A stretch of DNA of 64,000 nucleotides from Flavobacterium sp. PMTSA4 (GTDB taxonomy: Bacteria; Bacteroidota; Bacteroidia; Flavobacteriales; Flavobacteriaceae), in assembly GCF_032098525.1 (NCBI RefSeq), contig NZ_CP134890.1, forward strand, positions 1,612,001 through 1,676,000, given 5' to 3'. Positions 8,866 to 16,697 of this stretch are shown in pieces. Both the position numbers and the translations under genes were made by a program. Below the pieces are notes generated by a model. The model was given only the letters and a program-made list of their open reading frames with translations. It did no database searches and was not told where the DNA came from. Positions within the stretch are counted from its first letter, which is position 1, and each line of letters opens with the position of its first letter.

Positions 8866-9672
8866 ATGAATTTAGAAAAAATTAGAAAACGCATCCAATA
8901 TAATGGTGCGTTTGAGCCAACTTATGCTGTTTTGAGAGATTTGCAGCAGCAGTTTTTGTTGCATGTTCCTTTTGAGAACCTTGATATTCATATGGGTATT
9001 CCTTTGGATTATTCGTCAATGCCTGTTTTTACGAAGATTGTTGAGAGAAATCGAGGCGGTGTTTGTTATGAAAACAATGGTCTTTTTTATGACATTTTGA
9101 AGGCTATTGGTTTTGATGTACAGTTTATCAGAGGTGAAATGTTTAAAGGTTTGCCGCTTAAGAATGATGATGAGCACATGCACATGGCGCTTGTTGTTGA
9201 ACTTGAGGGTGACCTTTATTTGGTTGATGTTGGCAATGGGAAATCGTTTGGTGACCCATTGCCTATCTTCAACAAAGCGTATAGTAAAGGGGAAGATTTT
9301 GAGTATATCGTTGACGATTTTGACGGTATGAAGGCACTTTATTTTAAAGATGCTAACGGAGTTTTGACTCCGAGGTATGTTTTTGATTTGAGTGCTAAAA
9401 CGCGTGAGGATTTCAGACAGGCTTGCCGTTATATTGAAACTTCGCCTGAGTCTGTGTTTCGTAAAAATACTTTGGCTTCTTTGTATCAAACGGATGGAAG
9501 AATTACCCTGGCTGGTGAATACTTTAAGAGTTCGAACGGGATACTTCCTTGTTCGGTGTTGCTTTCTTCGAAAGAGGTTACGGGAAGTTTGCTTAAGAAA
9601 CAATTTGGCATCATTTTGAGCGATGAAGAACTTGAATTACTGGAGTTGAAAAGTTCGGAATTGATAGCCTAA
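8866..9672 (+). CDS. nat: Arylamine N-acetyltransferase
   Basis: This 268-residue cytoplasmic enzyme of the NAT family transfers acetyl from acetyl-CoA to arylamines or hydrazines. The catalytic triad is visible: Cys67 in RGGVCYENN, His106 in HMHMALVV and Asp121 in YLVDVGNG. The N-terminal pattern LL.HVPFENLDIH and the length match the bacterial family. The 187-bp region upstream contains a CTCGATG/CATCGAG hairpin but no clear promoter match. The physiological substrate is unknown. Confidence 0.93.
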   Translation: MNLEKIRKRIQYNGAFEPTYAVLRDLQQQFLLHVPFENLDIHMGIPLDYSSMPVFTKIVERNRGGVCYENNGLFYDILKAIGFDVQFIRGEMFKGLPLKNDDEHMHMALVVELEGDLYLVDVGNGKSFGDPLPIFNKAYSKGEDFEYIVDDFDGMKALYFKDANGVLTPRYVFDLSAKTREDFRQACRYIETSPESVFRKNTLASLYQTDGRITLAGEYFKSSNGILPCSVLLSSKEVTGSLLKKQFGIILSDEELELLELKSSELIA

Positions 9673-9706
9673 TAAATAAGAATCATTAATCATAAAATAA
9701 AAAAAA

Positions 9707-9814
9707 ATGAAAAAGTATGCTTATAAAATATTAACTGTAACAAGTGTGACGCTTGCAGTTGTATTAATAATCTTTTGGCTTTTATTATATACTGATGCTT
9801 ATTGGTATTTATAA
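9707..9814 (+). CDS. 35-residue single-pass membrane peptide
   Basis: A short reading frame encodes MKKYAYKILTVTSVTLAVV followed by more hydrophobic residues, ending in ...TDAYWYL. It is one membrane helix with a positive N-terminus. The ATG follows an A-rich stretch 34 bp after the nat stop codon, and a good hairpin terminator follows the stop. This arrangement supports a real small protein at the end of the nat transcript. The function is unknown. Confidence 0.5.
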   Translation: MKKYAYKILTVTSVTLAVVLIIFWLLLYTDAYWYL

Positions 9815-9835
9815 AGTTTAGATGAAATGACTAAG

Positions 9836-9869
9836 AAACGATTTGAAGAAATTTGAATCGTTTTTTTTA
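9836..9869 (+). terminator. Intrinsic terminator after nat/small peptide
   Basis: AAACGATT and AATCGTTT pair around a 12-nt loop, followed by eight T residues on the plus strand. Confidence 0.8.
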
Positions 9870-9908
9870 TTCTTTTTACTGATAGAATTGTTTTTCTTCA
9901 TTTAAATA

Positions 9909-9959
9909 GTGATTATCTCTGGAGGAATTGGCATTAATAATTCGCTCCAGAGCAATCAC
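9909..9959. other. Long structured hairpin downstream of mini-protein operon
   Basis: Nested pairing is visible: GTGATT (9909-9914) with AATCAC (9954-9959), CTCTGGAG (9917-9924) with CTCCAGAG (9945-9952), and GAATT (9925-9929) with AATTC (9939-9943), around a 9-nt loop. It begins 7 bp past the stop of the 9967-10215 gene and lacks a T run, so it may stabilise the 3' end of the mRNA rather than act as a simple terminator. Confidence 0.55.
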
Positions 9960-9966
9960 CCCACAA

Positions 9967-10215
9967 TTATTTTTTTCTGAACCATTTTTTGTAGAATGGT
10001 ATTGGTTTTATTTTTTCGTTATGGTTTTCAAGACAAGTGTTGCAAACTGTTGCTGATGGGTATATTTTTTTGGCATCATGAAGTGCTTCATGAGGTGTTT
10101 TATAATCGCCAAGGCAGACACGGTTGAAAATATTAGGCAAATGATTGCATGTTGCTAAATGCAATTCGTGGTTGCCTATTTGGTTTGGGTTTCTGTTGAC
10201 GTAATAGAGTTTCAT
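9967..10215 (-). CDS. His/Cys-rich mini-protein, paralog of the 6209-6412 protein
   Basis: This is an 82-residue protein without signal peptide. It shares YYVNRN, G.HELH..TC.HLP, LGD, EAL.DAKK.YPSA and C.TC with the copy at 6209-6412, and adds a basic C-terminal tail (FYKKWFRKK). H-x2-H-x3-C and C-x2-C suggest a small metal site. It starts 26 bp after the end of the lipoprotein gene 10242-11045 and should share its transcript from the inverted-repeat promoter at 11074-11121. Thus both paralogs are controlled by the same element. Confidence 0.8.
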   Translation of the reverse strand: MKLYYVNRNPNQIGNHELHLATCNHLPNIFNRVCLGDYKTPHEALHDAKKIYPSATVCNTCLENHNEKIKPIPFYKKWFRKK

Positions 10216-10241
10216 AGTGAGTTAAAAAGATTAATAACTAA

Positions 10242-11045
10242 CTAATATTTCCAAACATCTGATTGAGATTTTAGATAAGTGATATAAAACTTATCTGGTC
10301 CACTTTCTTTAAATACCTTTTGTATTGATCCATTCTTTTGTCCGCAGAAATTATTTTTCACATCTTTAAGAATGTCTTTTTCAGCTATATTGGTAATGTT
10401 AGATACATAAAAATCATTTTTAACTTTATTAACCTTATCTCCCATTTTATATGCTATTGAATTATAAAACTTAATTGGTGTGGATTCTTCAGAAAAAGAT
10501 TTTGAGCTTGTTTGTTTTGATGTTGGAAAACGCAACAAATCGCAATCTCTAAAAATGGTTTGATTGATGTCGAATTCGGAAATTGTTTTGGATGTGTTGG
10601 CAGGTATTGCAATTGTTCTAGGCTCTATTCTTTCTACACCACTTGCTGTATTAGCTACTAAAGTATTTGACGCAAAATTTGAAACTGTTAATCTGCTCCA
10701 AAGTGTTACACTTGAAGAAGAAGTTGTACTTGAAGAAGAATTTGATGAATTGCTAAAAATTCTGTTTTGAAAATAATCGTAAGCATTACCATTAATTACA
10801 TAGAAACTATCATCAAGTAATAGCGTTATTGTTTCGTTTGTTTTATTATAAAAACTAAATCCAGCGTTTCCATATTTTCCCCAAAGATTGTAACTTATTC
10901 GACAATTATTGTCTTCAAAAACCAATGCATTATTGTCTTTGTGTTGAACAGTTTTTGAGTTCGTTTGATAAACCTGGTAATAATTTTTTACGGTATTGCA
11001 TGACATCATAAATATCAAAAGCAATAATGGGATAATTTTTTTCAT
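10242..11045 (-). CDS. Conserved hypothetical lipoprotein
   Basis: The 267-residue product starts MKKIIPLLLLIFMMSC (lipoprotein signal, Cys16). The body contains ALVFEDNNCRISYNLWGKYG and FSFYNKTNETITLLLDDSFYVINGNAYDY, which look like an immunoglobulin-like beta-sandwich, then a Ser-rich stretch (about residues 97-112). I have seen this pattern in uncharacterised Bacteroidota lipoproteins but know no function. It is the first gene of a two-gene unit with the His/Cys mini-protein, 55 bp from the inverted repeat, whose other side abuts the response-regulator gene. Confidence 0.8.
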   Translation of the reverse strand: MKKIIPLLLLIFMMSCNTVKNYYQVYQTNSKTVQHKDNNALVFEDNNCRISYNLWGKYGNAGFSFYNKTNETITLLLDDSFYVINGNAYDYFQNRIFSNSSNSSSSTTSSSSVTLWSRLTVSNFASNTLVANTASGVERIEPRTIAIPANTSKTISEFDINQTIFRDCDLLRFPTSKQTSSKSFSEESTPIKFYNSIAYKMGDKVNKVKNDFYVSNITNIAEKDILKDVKNNFCGQKNGSIQKVFKESGPDKFYITYLKSQSDVWKY

Positions 11046-11073
11046 GATTTGAATTGATTTAAGATTTTCAATT

Positions 11074-11121
11074 CAAACTTATGATGGTATTTTGGAAGTA
11101 TTTTACGGAAAACCGTAAAAT
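11074..11121 (-). promoter_or_regulatory. Inverted-repeat operator plus -7 box (copy 3)
   Basis: The third perfect copy of ATTTTACGG-N4-CCGTAAAAT lies at 11100-11121. Exactly 18 bp downstream on the minus strand is TAAGTTTG (11081-11074), a full TAnnTTTG match. The repeat lies 22 bp past the stop of the response-regulator gene and 54 bp before the ATG of the lipoprotein gene. Confidence 0.75.
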
Positions 11122-11143
11122 GGGTGTTTTTTTTAAAACTTTT

Positions 11144-11812
11144 TTAGATGATGCCTAAGTCTTTTGTGATGGCTACTAAATGGGCAGTGTTATTTGCTTT
11201 AAAAGAGTCTTTGAGTTTGTTTACTTTTTTTTCGATGGCGCTTTTACTGCTGGGGTTTATGTTTTGGGTTTTGAAGAAATCGGCAATTTGGTCTTGTGTA
11301 TTTCCGAGTGCGAGTTGTTTTAGAATTTGGACGTCAGCGTAATCTATTTTATTTGCTTCTTTATCGGCAATTAGGTATTTTATTTCTGTTGAAATAAATG
11401 CTGAGTTTGAACTATAAACTTGTGTTATTGCTGTTTTTAGTTGTTCTATACTGTTTCGGCTTTTGTGTACGTAGGCATTGATTTTATAGTCGTCGTAGAG
11501 TGTTTTAATGGTGCTTTTTTTGTCTTCGACTGAGTAAACAATTGTTTTTAAGCTGGGTTGTATTTTATGTATTTCGGCAATGGTTTCTTGACCAGAAGTT
11601 AATTTAACTGAACGGGAATCGGGTTCGAAAGACAGGTCGGTTATCAGAAGGTCGAAGGGTTCGTTGTCTTGTATTGCCTTTTTAATTTTAAGTATTGCAT
11701 CGTCGCAATATTTGACATGTTGCATGTTTGTAATTCCTAATTGGATGAGTGTTAGCTGGACTGCCAAACTAATGGTGTCTATGTCTTCGGCAATTAAAAC
11801 TTTATTGAACAT
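11144..11812 (-). CDS. LuxR/NarL-type response regulator
   Basis: The 222-residue protein has an N-terminal receiver domain (VLIAEDIDTIS acidic pocket, phospho-acceptor Asp59 in LLITDLSF, conserved Lys in YVHKSRN) and a C-terminal LuxR-type HTH (about residues 155-215, ILKQLALGNTQDQIADFF ... AIEKKVNKLKDSF). It lies 6 bp downstream of the histidine kinase gene, so the two form a two-component pair. Its direct neighbour downstream is an inverted-repeat promoter found three times in the window; LuxR-type dimers bind such roughly 20-bp dyads, so it is the prime candidate activator. That link is inference. Confidence 0.9.
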   Translation of the reverse strand: MFNKVLIAEDIDTISLAVQLTLIQLGITNMQHVKYCDDAILKIKKAIQDNEPFDLLITDLSFEPDSRSVKLTSGQETIAEIHKIQPSLKTIVYSVEDKKSTIKTLYDDYKINAYVHKSRNSIEQLKTAITQVYSSNSAFISTEIKYLIADKEANKIDYADVQILKQLALGNTQDQIADFFKTQNINPSSKSAIEKKVNKLKDSFKANNTAHLVAITKDLGII

Positions 11813-11818
11813 GATGAC

Positions 11819-13462
11819 TTATTTTGGAATTTCGATGTTTACTTTGAAGCCTTTTTGGGTTTCGCTTTCAAATATAATGGTTCCGTTTAGTGTAAAAATG
11901 CGGTTTTCCACATTTTGAAGTCCTTTTTTATCAAAAGTTTCGGGATTGATTCCTTTTCCGTTGTCGGCGTATTTTATTTGAATTTGTTTTGGGTGATTGA
12001 TAAATGATAAAACTACAACAGAACAATTGGAGTGTTTTTTCATGTTGACCATTAGTTCCTGAAGTACTCTATAGAGTGTGATTTTTGTTTCTCTTTTGAT
12101 TTTGTTCCAATCGATAGTGTCATCGGAATTGATTATGACATTGGTTTGCGGACTATTGAAACCGCTAATCATGTTGAACAAATTTTCTTGATAGTTTGCG
12201 TTGGTATTTACCTGGCTGTTGGCATTGGCAATGTTTCTTGTTCTAAGGTAAATGTCGTCGAGGTTGTTGAGAAATGTTTCTTTTTTTTGAGGATTGCTCA
12301 GGTCTTGGGTTTCGGCAAAGGTTAGTGCTTGAAAAACATCGTTTGCCAATTCGTCGTGTATCTTTTTTGAGATTCGTGTTTCGGTATCGTAGATGGATGT
12401 TTTTAGTTTTTGTTTGTTTCGGTAACGGATTAGCAAAATTGTAATGAAAGCAATTACCGCCACTGCTATTAATATCCAAAATATTGTTTGTTTTTGTTTC
12501 TCAGATTTTAATTTTTCTTGTTCGGCTTTGGAAGCGTCGAATCGTATCTTGGCGAATTGATTTTTGGCAGATTGACGCACTTTGTTGATGCTGTCAGAAA
12601 GTTTCATTTGTTTGAGCGCTAATGATTTTGCTTCATTTGGTTGCGCATTGATGATCCAATATTGAAGCGCTTCCATTTTATCGTCGGGGTTATTTATTTT
12701 GCTTGCAAATTGAAAAGCGCTTTGGGCATAGCTGGCTGCTAATTCTTGGTTTGTATTTTGATAATATTGCGAAAGATGAATATAGCTTGCTATCTTTTCG
12801 TAATCATCGTTTATAGAATCGCGAATGGATTTTGCTTTTAATAAAAGTTCTAATGCTTTGTTATTATTTGTTTTATAGTATGCATAGCCAAGATTATCGA
12901 GGATTTTTGCCCATTGTTTTTTGTCTTTCTTAAGCGAATCGTTCTGCCAAATTTTTGTTTCAATGTTTATTGCTTTTTGATATTCTGATTGTTCTAAATA
13001 TACCACTGCTTTGTTGTTGAGAATAATGCATTTGTTGATTTCGCTTATGGTATCGTTTAGTATTTTATCATAGTAATTGATGGCTTCCTGATAGTTGTTT
13101 TGCTCAAGATAAGCTATACCAAGTGCATTGTAAATGTGCATATCATATGCCGGTGATGTGTTGGTTTTATAAGCTTGTGTTAGTGTTTCTTCAGCTGCTG
13201 AAAAGTCGGCAATCTGTGTTTGAATAAACGCCATTTGCAATAATGCGTAGACTTTTTCATCATTGCTTACTGCATGTTGATGTGCTTGATTAAAATAAAA
13301 GAAAGCGCTGTCTAGTTTTTGTTTTTGAAGACTTGAGAATCCTTTTTCTATGTTTGAATTATAACCTGTACTGTTTGAAGTGAGTTTATCATTGCTCTTG
13401 TTGCAAGCAAAAAACACCAGGCTACAAAGCAGCAACAAAAAGAAATTGACGGTGGTTCTCAT
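11819..13462 (-). CDS. TPR-containing sensor histidine kinase, HisKA_3 type, with lipoprotein signal
   Basis: This 547-residue kinase starts with a lipoprotein signal (LLLLCSLVFFAC, Cys20). Periplasmic tetratricopeptide-like repeats (about 40-290) follow, including ALGIAYLEQNNYQEAINYYDKI. Then come a membrane helix (about 326-346), a HisKA_3 dimerisation helix with phospho-acceptor His369 (ISKKIHDELANDVFQAL), and a HATPase domain with N box (LQELMVNMKKHS) and G1 box (YADNGKG). The architecture is common for Bacteroidota kinases that phosphorylate LuxR-type regulators. The periplasmic signal is unknown. The partner regulator is the next gene. Confidence 0.92.
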   Translation of the reverse strand: MRTTVNFFLLLLCSLVFFACNKSNDKLTSNSTGYNSNIEKGFSSLQKQKLDSAFFYFNQAHQHAVSNDEKVYALLQMAFIQTQIADFSAAEETLTQAYKTNTSPAYDMHIYNALGIAYLEQNNYQEAINYYDKILNDTISEINKCIILNNKAVVYLEQSEYQKAINIETKIWQNDSLKKDKKQWAKILDNLGYAYYKTNNNKALELLLKAKSIRDSINDDYEKIASYIHLSQYYQNTNQELAASYAQSAFQFASKINNPDDKMEALQYWIINAQPNEAKSLALKQMKLSDSINKVRQSAKNQFAKIRFDASKAEQEKLKSEKQKQTIFWILIAVAVIAFITILLIRYRNKQKLKTSIYDTETRISKKIHDELANDVFQALTFAETQDLSNPQKKETFLNNLDDIYLRTRNIANANSQVNTNANYQENLFNMISGFNSPQTNVIINSDDTIDWNKIKRETKITLYRVLQELMVNMKKHSNCSVVVLSFINHPKQIQIKYADNGKGINPETFDKKGLQNVENRIFTLNGTIIFESETQKGFKVNIEIPK

Positions 13463-13518
13463 TTCCCGAAATTATTAAAAAAAACAAAAGGAAATGATGT
13501 GTAGATGAAAATAAACAA

Positions 13519-13544
13519 AAAAGTCTCGATTGCTCGAGACTTTT
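13519..13544 (-). terminator. Terminator of the LRR gene
   Basis: AAAAGTCTCGA and TCGAGACTTTT form a strong hairpin, followed on the minus strand by a T run. It lies about 47 bp past the stop of the leucine-rich-repeat gene. Confidence 0.8.
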
Positions 13545-13590
13545 GCATTTTGTTAACCCAACAAAATTAAATTCAATCTAAGAACGTATA

Positions 13591-14445
13591 TTATTCGTCT
13601 GCAGCGTATGCAGAGTTTTTATCGATACTGATTTTCAATGTAGTTGCTACACCTTCTTCATTTATCATGGTCATGTTTAGCGTATCTAATTTTGCTAAAT
13701 TTCTTGATACTAAACCGTTGAACATGTTGTATGAAATATTCATTTCTTTAAGGTTGTGTAACTTTTCTAAATCAAAAGGAACTTGTCCTTCCATTTTATT
13801 TTCAAACAAACTTAAATTTTCTAATGATGTTAAATTAGAAATGTCTGGGCTTAAAGCTCCAACTAATTTATTACTGCTTAACAATAAAACTTTTAATGAT
13901 TTTAATTGGTAGTATGACGTTGGAATTTCGCCTTCAATTTCATTATTGAATAATGATAGTGTTTCTAATGCTGTTAAAGTTCCGATGCTTGAAGGTAATT
14001 TACCTGTTAAACGGTTCATGTGCATTTCAATTGACTTTAATTGTTTTGCATTCCCTAATGCTTCTGGTAAACTTCCTGAAACTTGATTGAATGCAACATT
14101 CAAACTAGTTAAACTTTTTAAATTCCCTAAAGTTGCAGGTAAAGCACCCGTTATGTGATTACGGAAAAAATTAATTTCTACAAGGTTTGTTAAATCACCC
14201 AATTCACTTGGTAAAACACCTTCTAGATTGTTGTTCATTAATTTAAGTGAAACTACTTTGTCGTCTTTAACTTCAACACCATACCAAGTAGATGGAGATT
14301 GTTTTAGATTCCAAGTATTTGTCCATTTAGCACCATTGGTTGATTTGTATAATTTCAATAATGCCTTTTTTTCTGTAGATGATATTTCAGCAAAAACAGA
14401 AGCTGAAACAAGCAGAACTGATAAGTAAGTAAAAATAGTTTTCAT
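13591..14445 (-). CDS. Secreted leucine-rich repeat protein
   Basis: The 284-residue product has a Sec signal peptide (MKTIFTYLSVLLVSASVFA). A cap region with TNGAKWTNTWNL and WYGVEV follows, then about seven 23-24-residue LRRs of the plant/bacterial type (L..L.L..N.L.G.LP..LG.L), about residues 65-240. Such proteins act in protein-protein contact at the cell surface. No type IX sorting domain is visible at the C-terminus, so it may stay in the periplasm. It is monocistronic with its own terminator. Confidence 0.88.
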   Translation of the reverse strand: MKTIFTYLSVLLVSASVFAEISSTEKKALLKLYKSTNGAKWTNTWNLKQSPSTWYGVEVKDDKVVSLKLMNNNLEGVLPSELGDLTNLVEINFFRNHITGALPATLGNLKSLTSLNVAFNQVSGSLPEALGNAKQLKSIEMHMNRLTGKLPSSIGTLTALETLSLFNNEIEGEIPTSYYQLKSLKVLLLSSNKLVGALSPDISNLTSLENLSLFENKMEGQVPFDLEKLHNLKEMNISYNMFNGLVSRNLAKLDTLNMTMINEEGVATTLKISIDKNSAYAADE

Positions 14446-14591
14446 ATCATAGTTAGATTTGAGGTTATGACGTTGTAAAAGTATTAGTGTGCTCGTTTAA
14501 AAACAAATAAAATCGATGAAATGCATTTTTTAAGAATTATTTGTTATCTTTTTCTTATAAGATGCATTATTTTTTCAAAAAAATAAAAAGG

Positions 14592-14621
14592 TTGTAGTAA
14601 AATATTTTTTTTATACATTTG
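14592..14621 (+). promoter_or_regulatory. Promoter of the DUF1761 gene
   Basis: TTG (14592-14594), 19 bp, then TACATTTG (14614-14621) fit the Bacteroidota -33/-7 consensus. The ATG follows 27 bp downstream. Confidence 0.6.
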
Positions 14622-14647
14622 ATATACTAATCAATAAACTTAAAAGT

Positions 14648-15127
14648 ATGGAAGTAAACTTTTTAGCAGTTTTAGTAGCTGCATTATCAACATTCGTTGT
14701 TGGATTTCTTTGGTATGGTCCATTGTTCGGAAAAGCTTGGATGGCTGAAAATGGATTCACTGAAGAACAGATGAAAAAAGGAAATATGTTTAAAATCTTC
14801 GGATTAACATTTGTATTTTCCTTAATGTTAGCCTTCATCATGCAAATGTTAACCATTCACCAATTTGGTGCTTTAGGCATGATTGGTGGTGATGTTACTC
14901 AAGCAAAACAGTCTTATGTTGATTTTATGACTGACTATGGAAGTGCTTATAGAACTTTTAAACATGGTGCGTTACATGGATTTATGTCGGGTGTTTTCAT
15001 TGCATTCCCTATTATTGGAACTAATGGATTGTTTGAACATAAATCATGGAAATATATTTTTATTCAAACAGGCTATTGGACCGTTTGTATGACTATCATT
15101 GGTGCCATTGTTTGTGGATGGGTTTAA
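14648..15127 (+). CDS. DUF1761 family membrane protein
   Basis: This 159-residue protein has four hydrophobic segments (about 5-25, 48-70, 110-130 and 138-158). The N-terminal motif STFVVGFLWYGPLFGKAWM and the length fit DUF1761, whose function is unknown. It is transcribed alone from a well-formed promoter and ends at a shared convergent terminator. Confidence 0.85.
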   Translation: MEVNFLAVLVAALSTFVVGFLWYGPLFGKAWMAENGFTEEQMKKGNMFKIFGLTFVFSLMLAFIMQMLTIHQFGALGMIGGDVTQAKQSYVDFMTDYGSAYRTFKHGALHGFMSGVFIAFPIIGTNGLFEHKSWKYIFIQTGYWTVCMTIIGAIVCGWV

Positions 15128-15146
15128 AAATTAATTGAACATTACA

Positions 15147-15176
15147 AAAAAACGCTTCTAAATTTAGAAGCGTTTT
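15147..15176. terminator. Bidirectional terminator between convergent genes
   Basis: AAAACGCTTCTAAA and TTTAGAAGCGTTTT form a perfect hairpin with A and T runs on either side. It serves the DUF1761 gene on the plus strand and the pterin dehydratase gene on the minus strand. Confidence 0.88.
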
Positions 15177-15179
15177 CTT

Positions 15180-15455
15180 TTATAGTTTATCAATACTGTT
15201 TGCTAGTTTAAAATCTTTATCAGTAATTCCATTCGCATCATGAGTATAAATTCTGAGTGTAACTTTGTTATAGACATTGTTTATCTCTGGATGATGGTTT
15301 TGTTTTTCTGCTAAAATTCCAACTTTTAAAATGAATCCCAATGCTTGGTTAAAATCCTCAAACAGGAATTGTTTTTCAAGACATTCATTTACATAATTCC
15401 AGTCTTTGGCTTTCATTAAAGATTCTACAATTTCGGCATTCGTATAGGGTATCAT
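15180..15455 (-). CDS. phhB: Pterin-4a-carbinolamine dehydratase
   Basis: This 91-residue enzyme dehydrates 4a-hydroxytetrahydropterin in the recycling of the cofactor used by aromatic amino acid hydroxylases. The family motif is visible: F.F..F..ALGFI..V..LAEKQNHHPEI....N.V.LRIYTHD, with the catalytic His pair in NHHPE. The length is typical. No hydroxylase gene is nearby, so its partner lies elsewhere or it has another pterin role. Confidence 0.93.
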   Translation of the reverse strand: MIPYTNAEIVESLMKAKDWNYVNECLEKQFLFEDFNQALGFILKVGILAEKQNHHPEINNVYNKVTLRIYTHDANGITDKDFKLANSIDKL

Positions 15456-15528
15456 ATTATTGTTTTAAATATAAGTTAAAAATAAGTGTAATGTTTTTAT
15501 CTCCAATTAATATTTAATTACTTTTGAA

Positions 15529-15536
15529 ACTATATA
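15529..15536 (+). promoter_or_regulatory. -7 box just before a TTG start
   Basis: TACTTTTG matches TAnnTTTG. Transcription would start at about 15542-15544, only a few bases before the TTG codon at 15546, so the mRNA would be nearly leaderless. Confidence 0.5.
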
Positions 15537-15545
15537 TCTATTCTT

Positions 15546-16694
15546 TTGGATCAAAACATTACTTTCTCAATATATCAAAAAGTTAGCGAACTTCCAAAAA
15601 AATGGGATGAAGTTTCACATTCTAATGCTTTTCTTCAAATTCCTTATTTACAAGTTTTAGAACATTCGGCTCCAACCAATATGGAGTGTTTTTATATTGG
15701 AATTTTTGAGTCGAATGAGTTAATCGGTGTTGCTTTGGCTCAATATTTAAACTTGAATAAACTTGAGTCTTTTGGTGAACGCGACCAATGTTTGAAAACC
15801 TATATCAGGAACTTTGTTTTTAAGAATTTTGCTTCGCATGTATTGTTTTTGGGTAACAATATGATTACAGGTCAAAATGGTTATGTGTTTTCAAAACCTA
15901 TGAATTATGAATGCATTAGTGAAATTCTTTTGAATTGTTCCGATGAGTTAATAGGATACTTTAGAAGCAAAAACATAAAAATTCATATTGTTTCCTTTAA
16001 AGATTTTTATAAAAACTCTGCAACTGAACTAAAGAATAATGCCTTTGCTCCTATTTATGAATTCAATACACAACCCAATATGATATTTGAATTGGATTCG
16101 AATTGGCATTCGGAAGCCGATTATGTTAGTGCTTTTACGAAAAAATATCGAGACCAATATAAACGCGCCAGAAAAAAATCGGAAGGGATTACAACACGGG
16201 AATTGAACTTGGAAGAAATTATTGAGTATGAATCAAGAATCTATCAATTGTATCATTATGTTGCCAAAAATGCTCCATTTAACACTTTCTTTTTAGCTGA
16301 AAATCATTTTACAACTTTTAAGAAACAATGTGGCAATCGATTTGTTTTAATTGGTTATTTCATGAACAACGAATTGATAGGTTTTCATTCTCTTTTATTG
16401 AATGGTGAAGTGCTTGAAACTTATTTCTTAGGCTATGATGAGCAAATTCAAAAAGAAAAAATGTTGTATTTGAATATGCTTTACAACATGACTGTTTTTG
16501 GTATTGAAAACCGATTTGAAAAAATAATTTTTGGAAGAACTGCTTTAGAAATAAAAAGCTCTATTGGTGCAAAACCCATTATGATGTCGGGATTTATATT
16601 TCACACCAACAAATTAATCAACAAGTATATTGATAAAATTTTCCCTAAATTAGAACCTACATTAGCTTGGCAACAACGACATCCATTTAAATAG
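15546..16694 (+). CDS. FemAB/GNAT-like acyltransferase
   Basis: The 382-residue product starts with TTG; the first in-frame ATG is at codon 47 and would remove the conserved start region PKKWDEVSHSNAFLQIPYLQVLE. The C-terminal half has a GNAT/FemAB-like core: KYRDQYKRARKKS, then FVLIGYFMNNELIGFHSLLLNG and YFLGYDE, ending with IIFGRTALEIKSSIGA. Proteins of this type transfer acyl or aminoacyl groups, for example in cell envelope synthesis. The substrate cannot be read from the sequence. Confidence 0.8.
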   Translation: MDQNITFSIYQKVSELPKKWDEVSHSNAFLQIPYLQVLEHSAPTNMECFYIGIFESNELIGVALAQYLNLNKLESFGERDQCLKTYIRNFVFKNFASHVLFLGNNMITGQNGYVFSKPMNYECISEILLNCSDELIGYFRSKNIKIHIVSFKDFYKNSATELKNNAFAPIYEFNTQPNMIFELDSNWHSEADYVSAFTKKYRDQYKRARKKSEGITTRELNLEEIIEYESRIYQLYHYVAKNAPFNTFFLAENHFTTFKKQCGNRFVLIGYFMNNELIGFHSLLLNGEVLETYFLGYDEQIQKEKMLYLNMLYNMTVFGIENRFEKIIFGRTALEIKSSIGAKPIMMSGFIFHTNKLINKYIDKIFPKLEPTLAWQQRHPFK

Positions 16695-16697
16695 ATA

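Noticed and set aside
9016..9603. Long minus-strand frame opposite nat
   Set aside because: It is an antisense shadow of a clear enzyme gene and shows no family motif.
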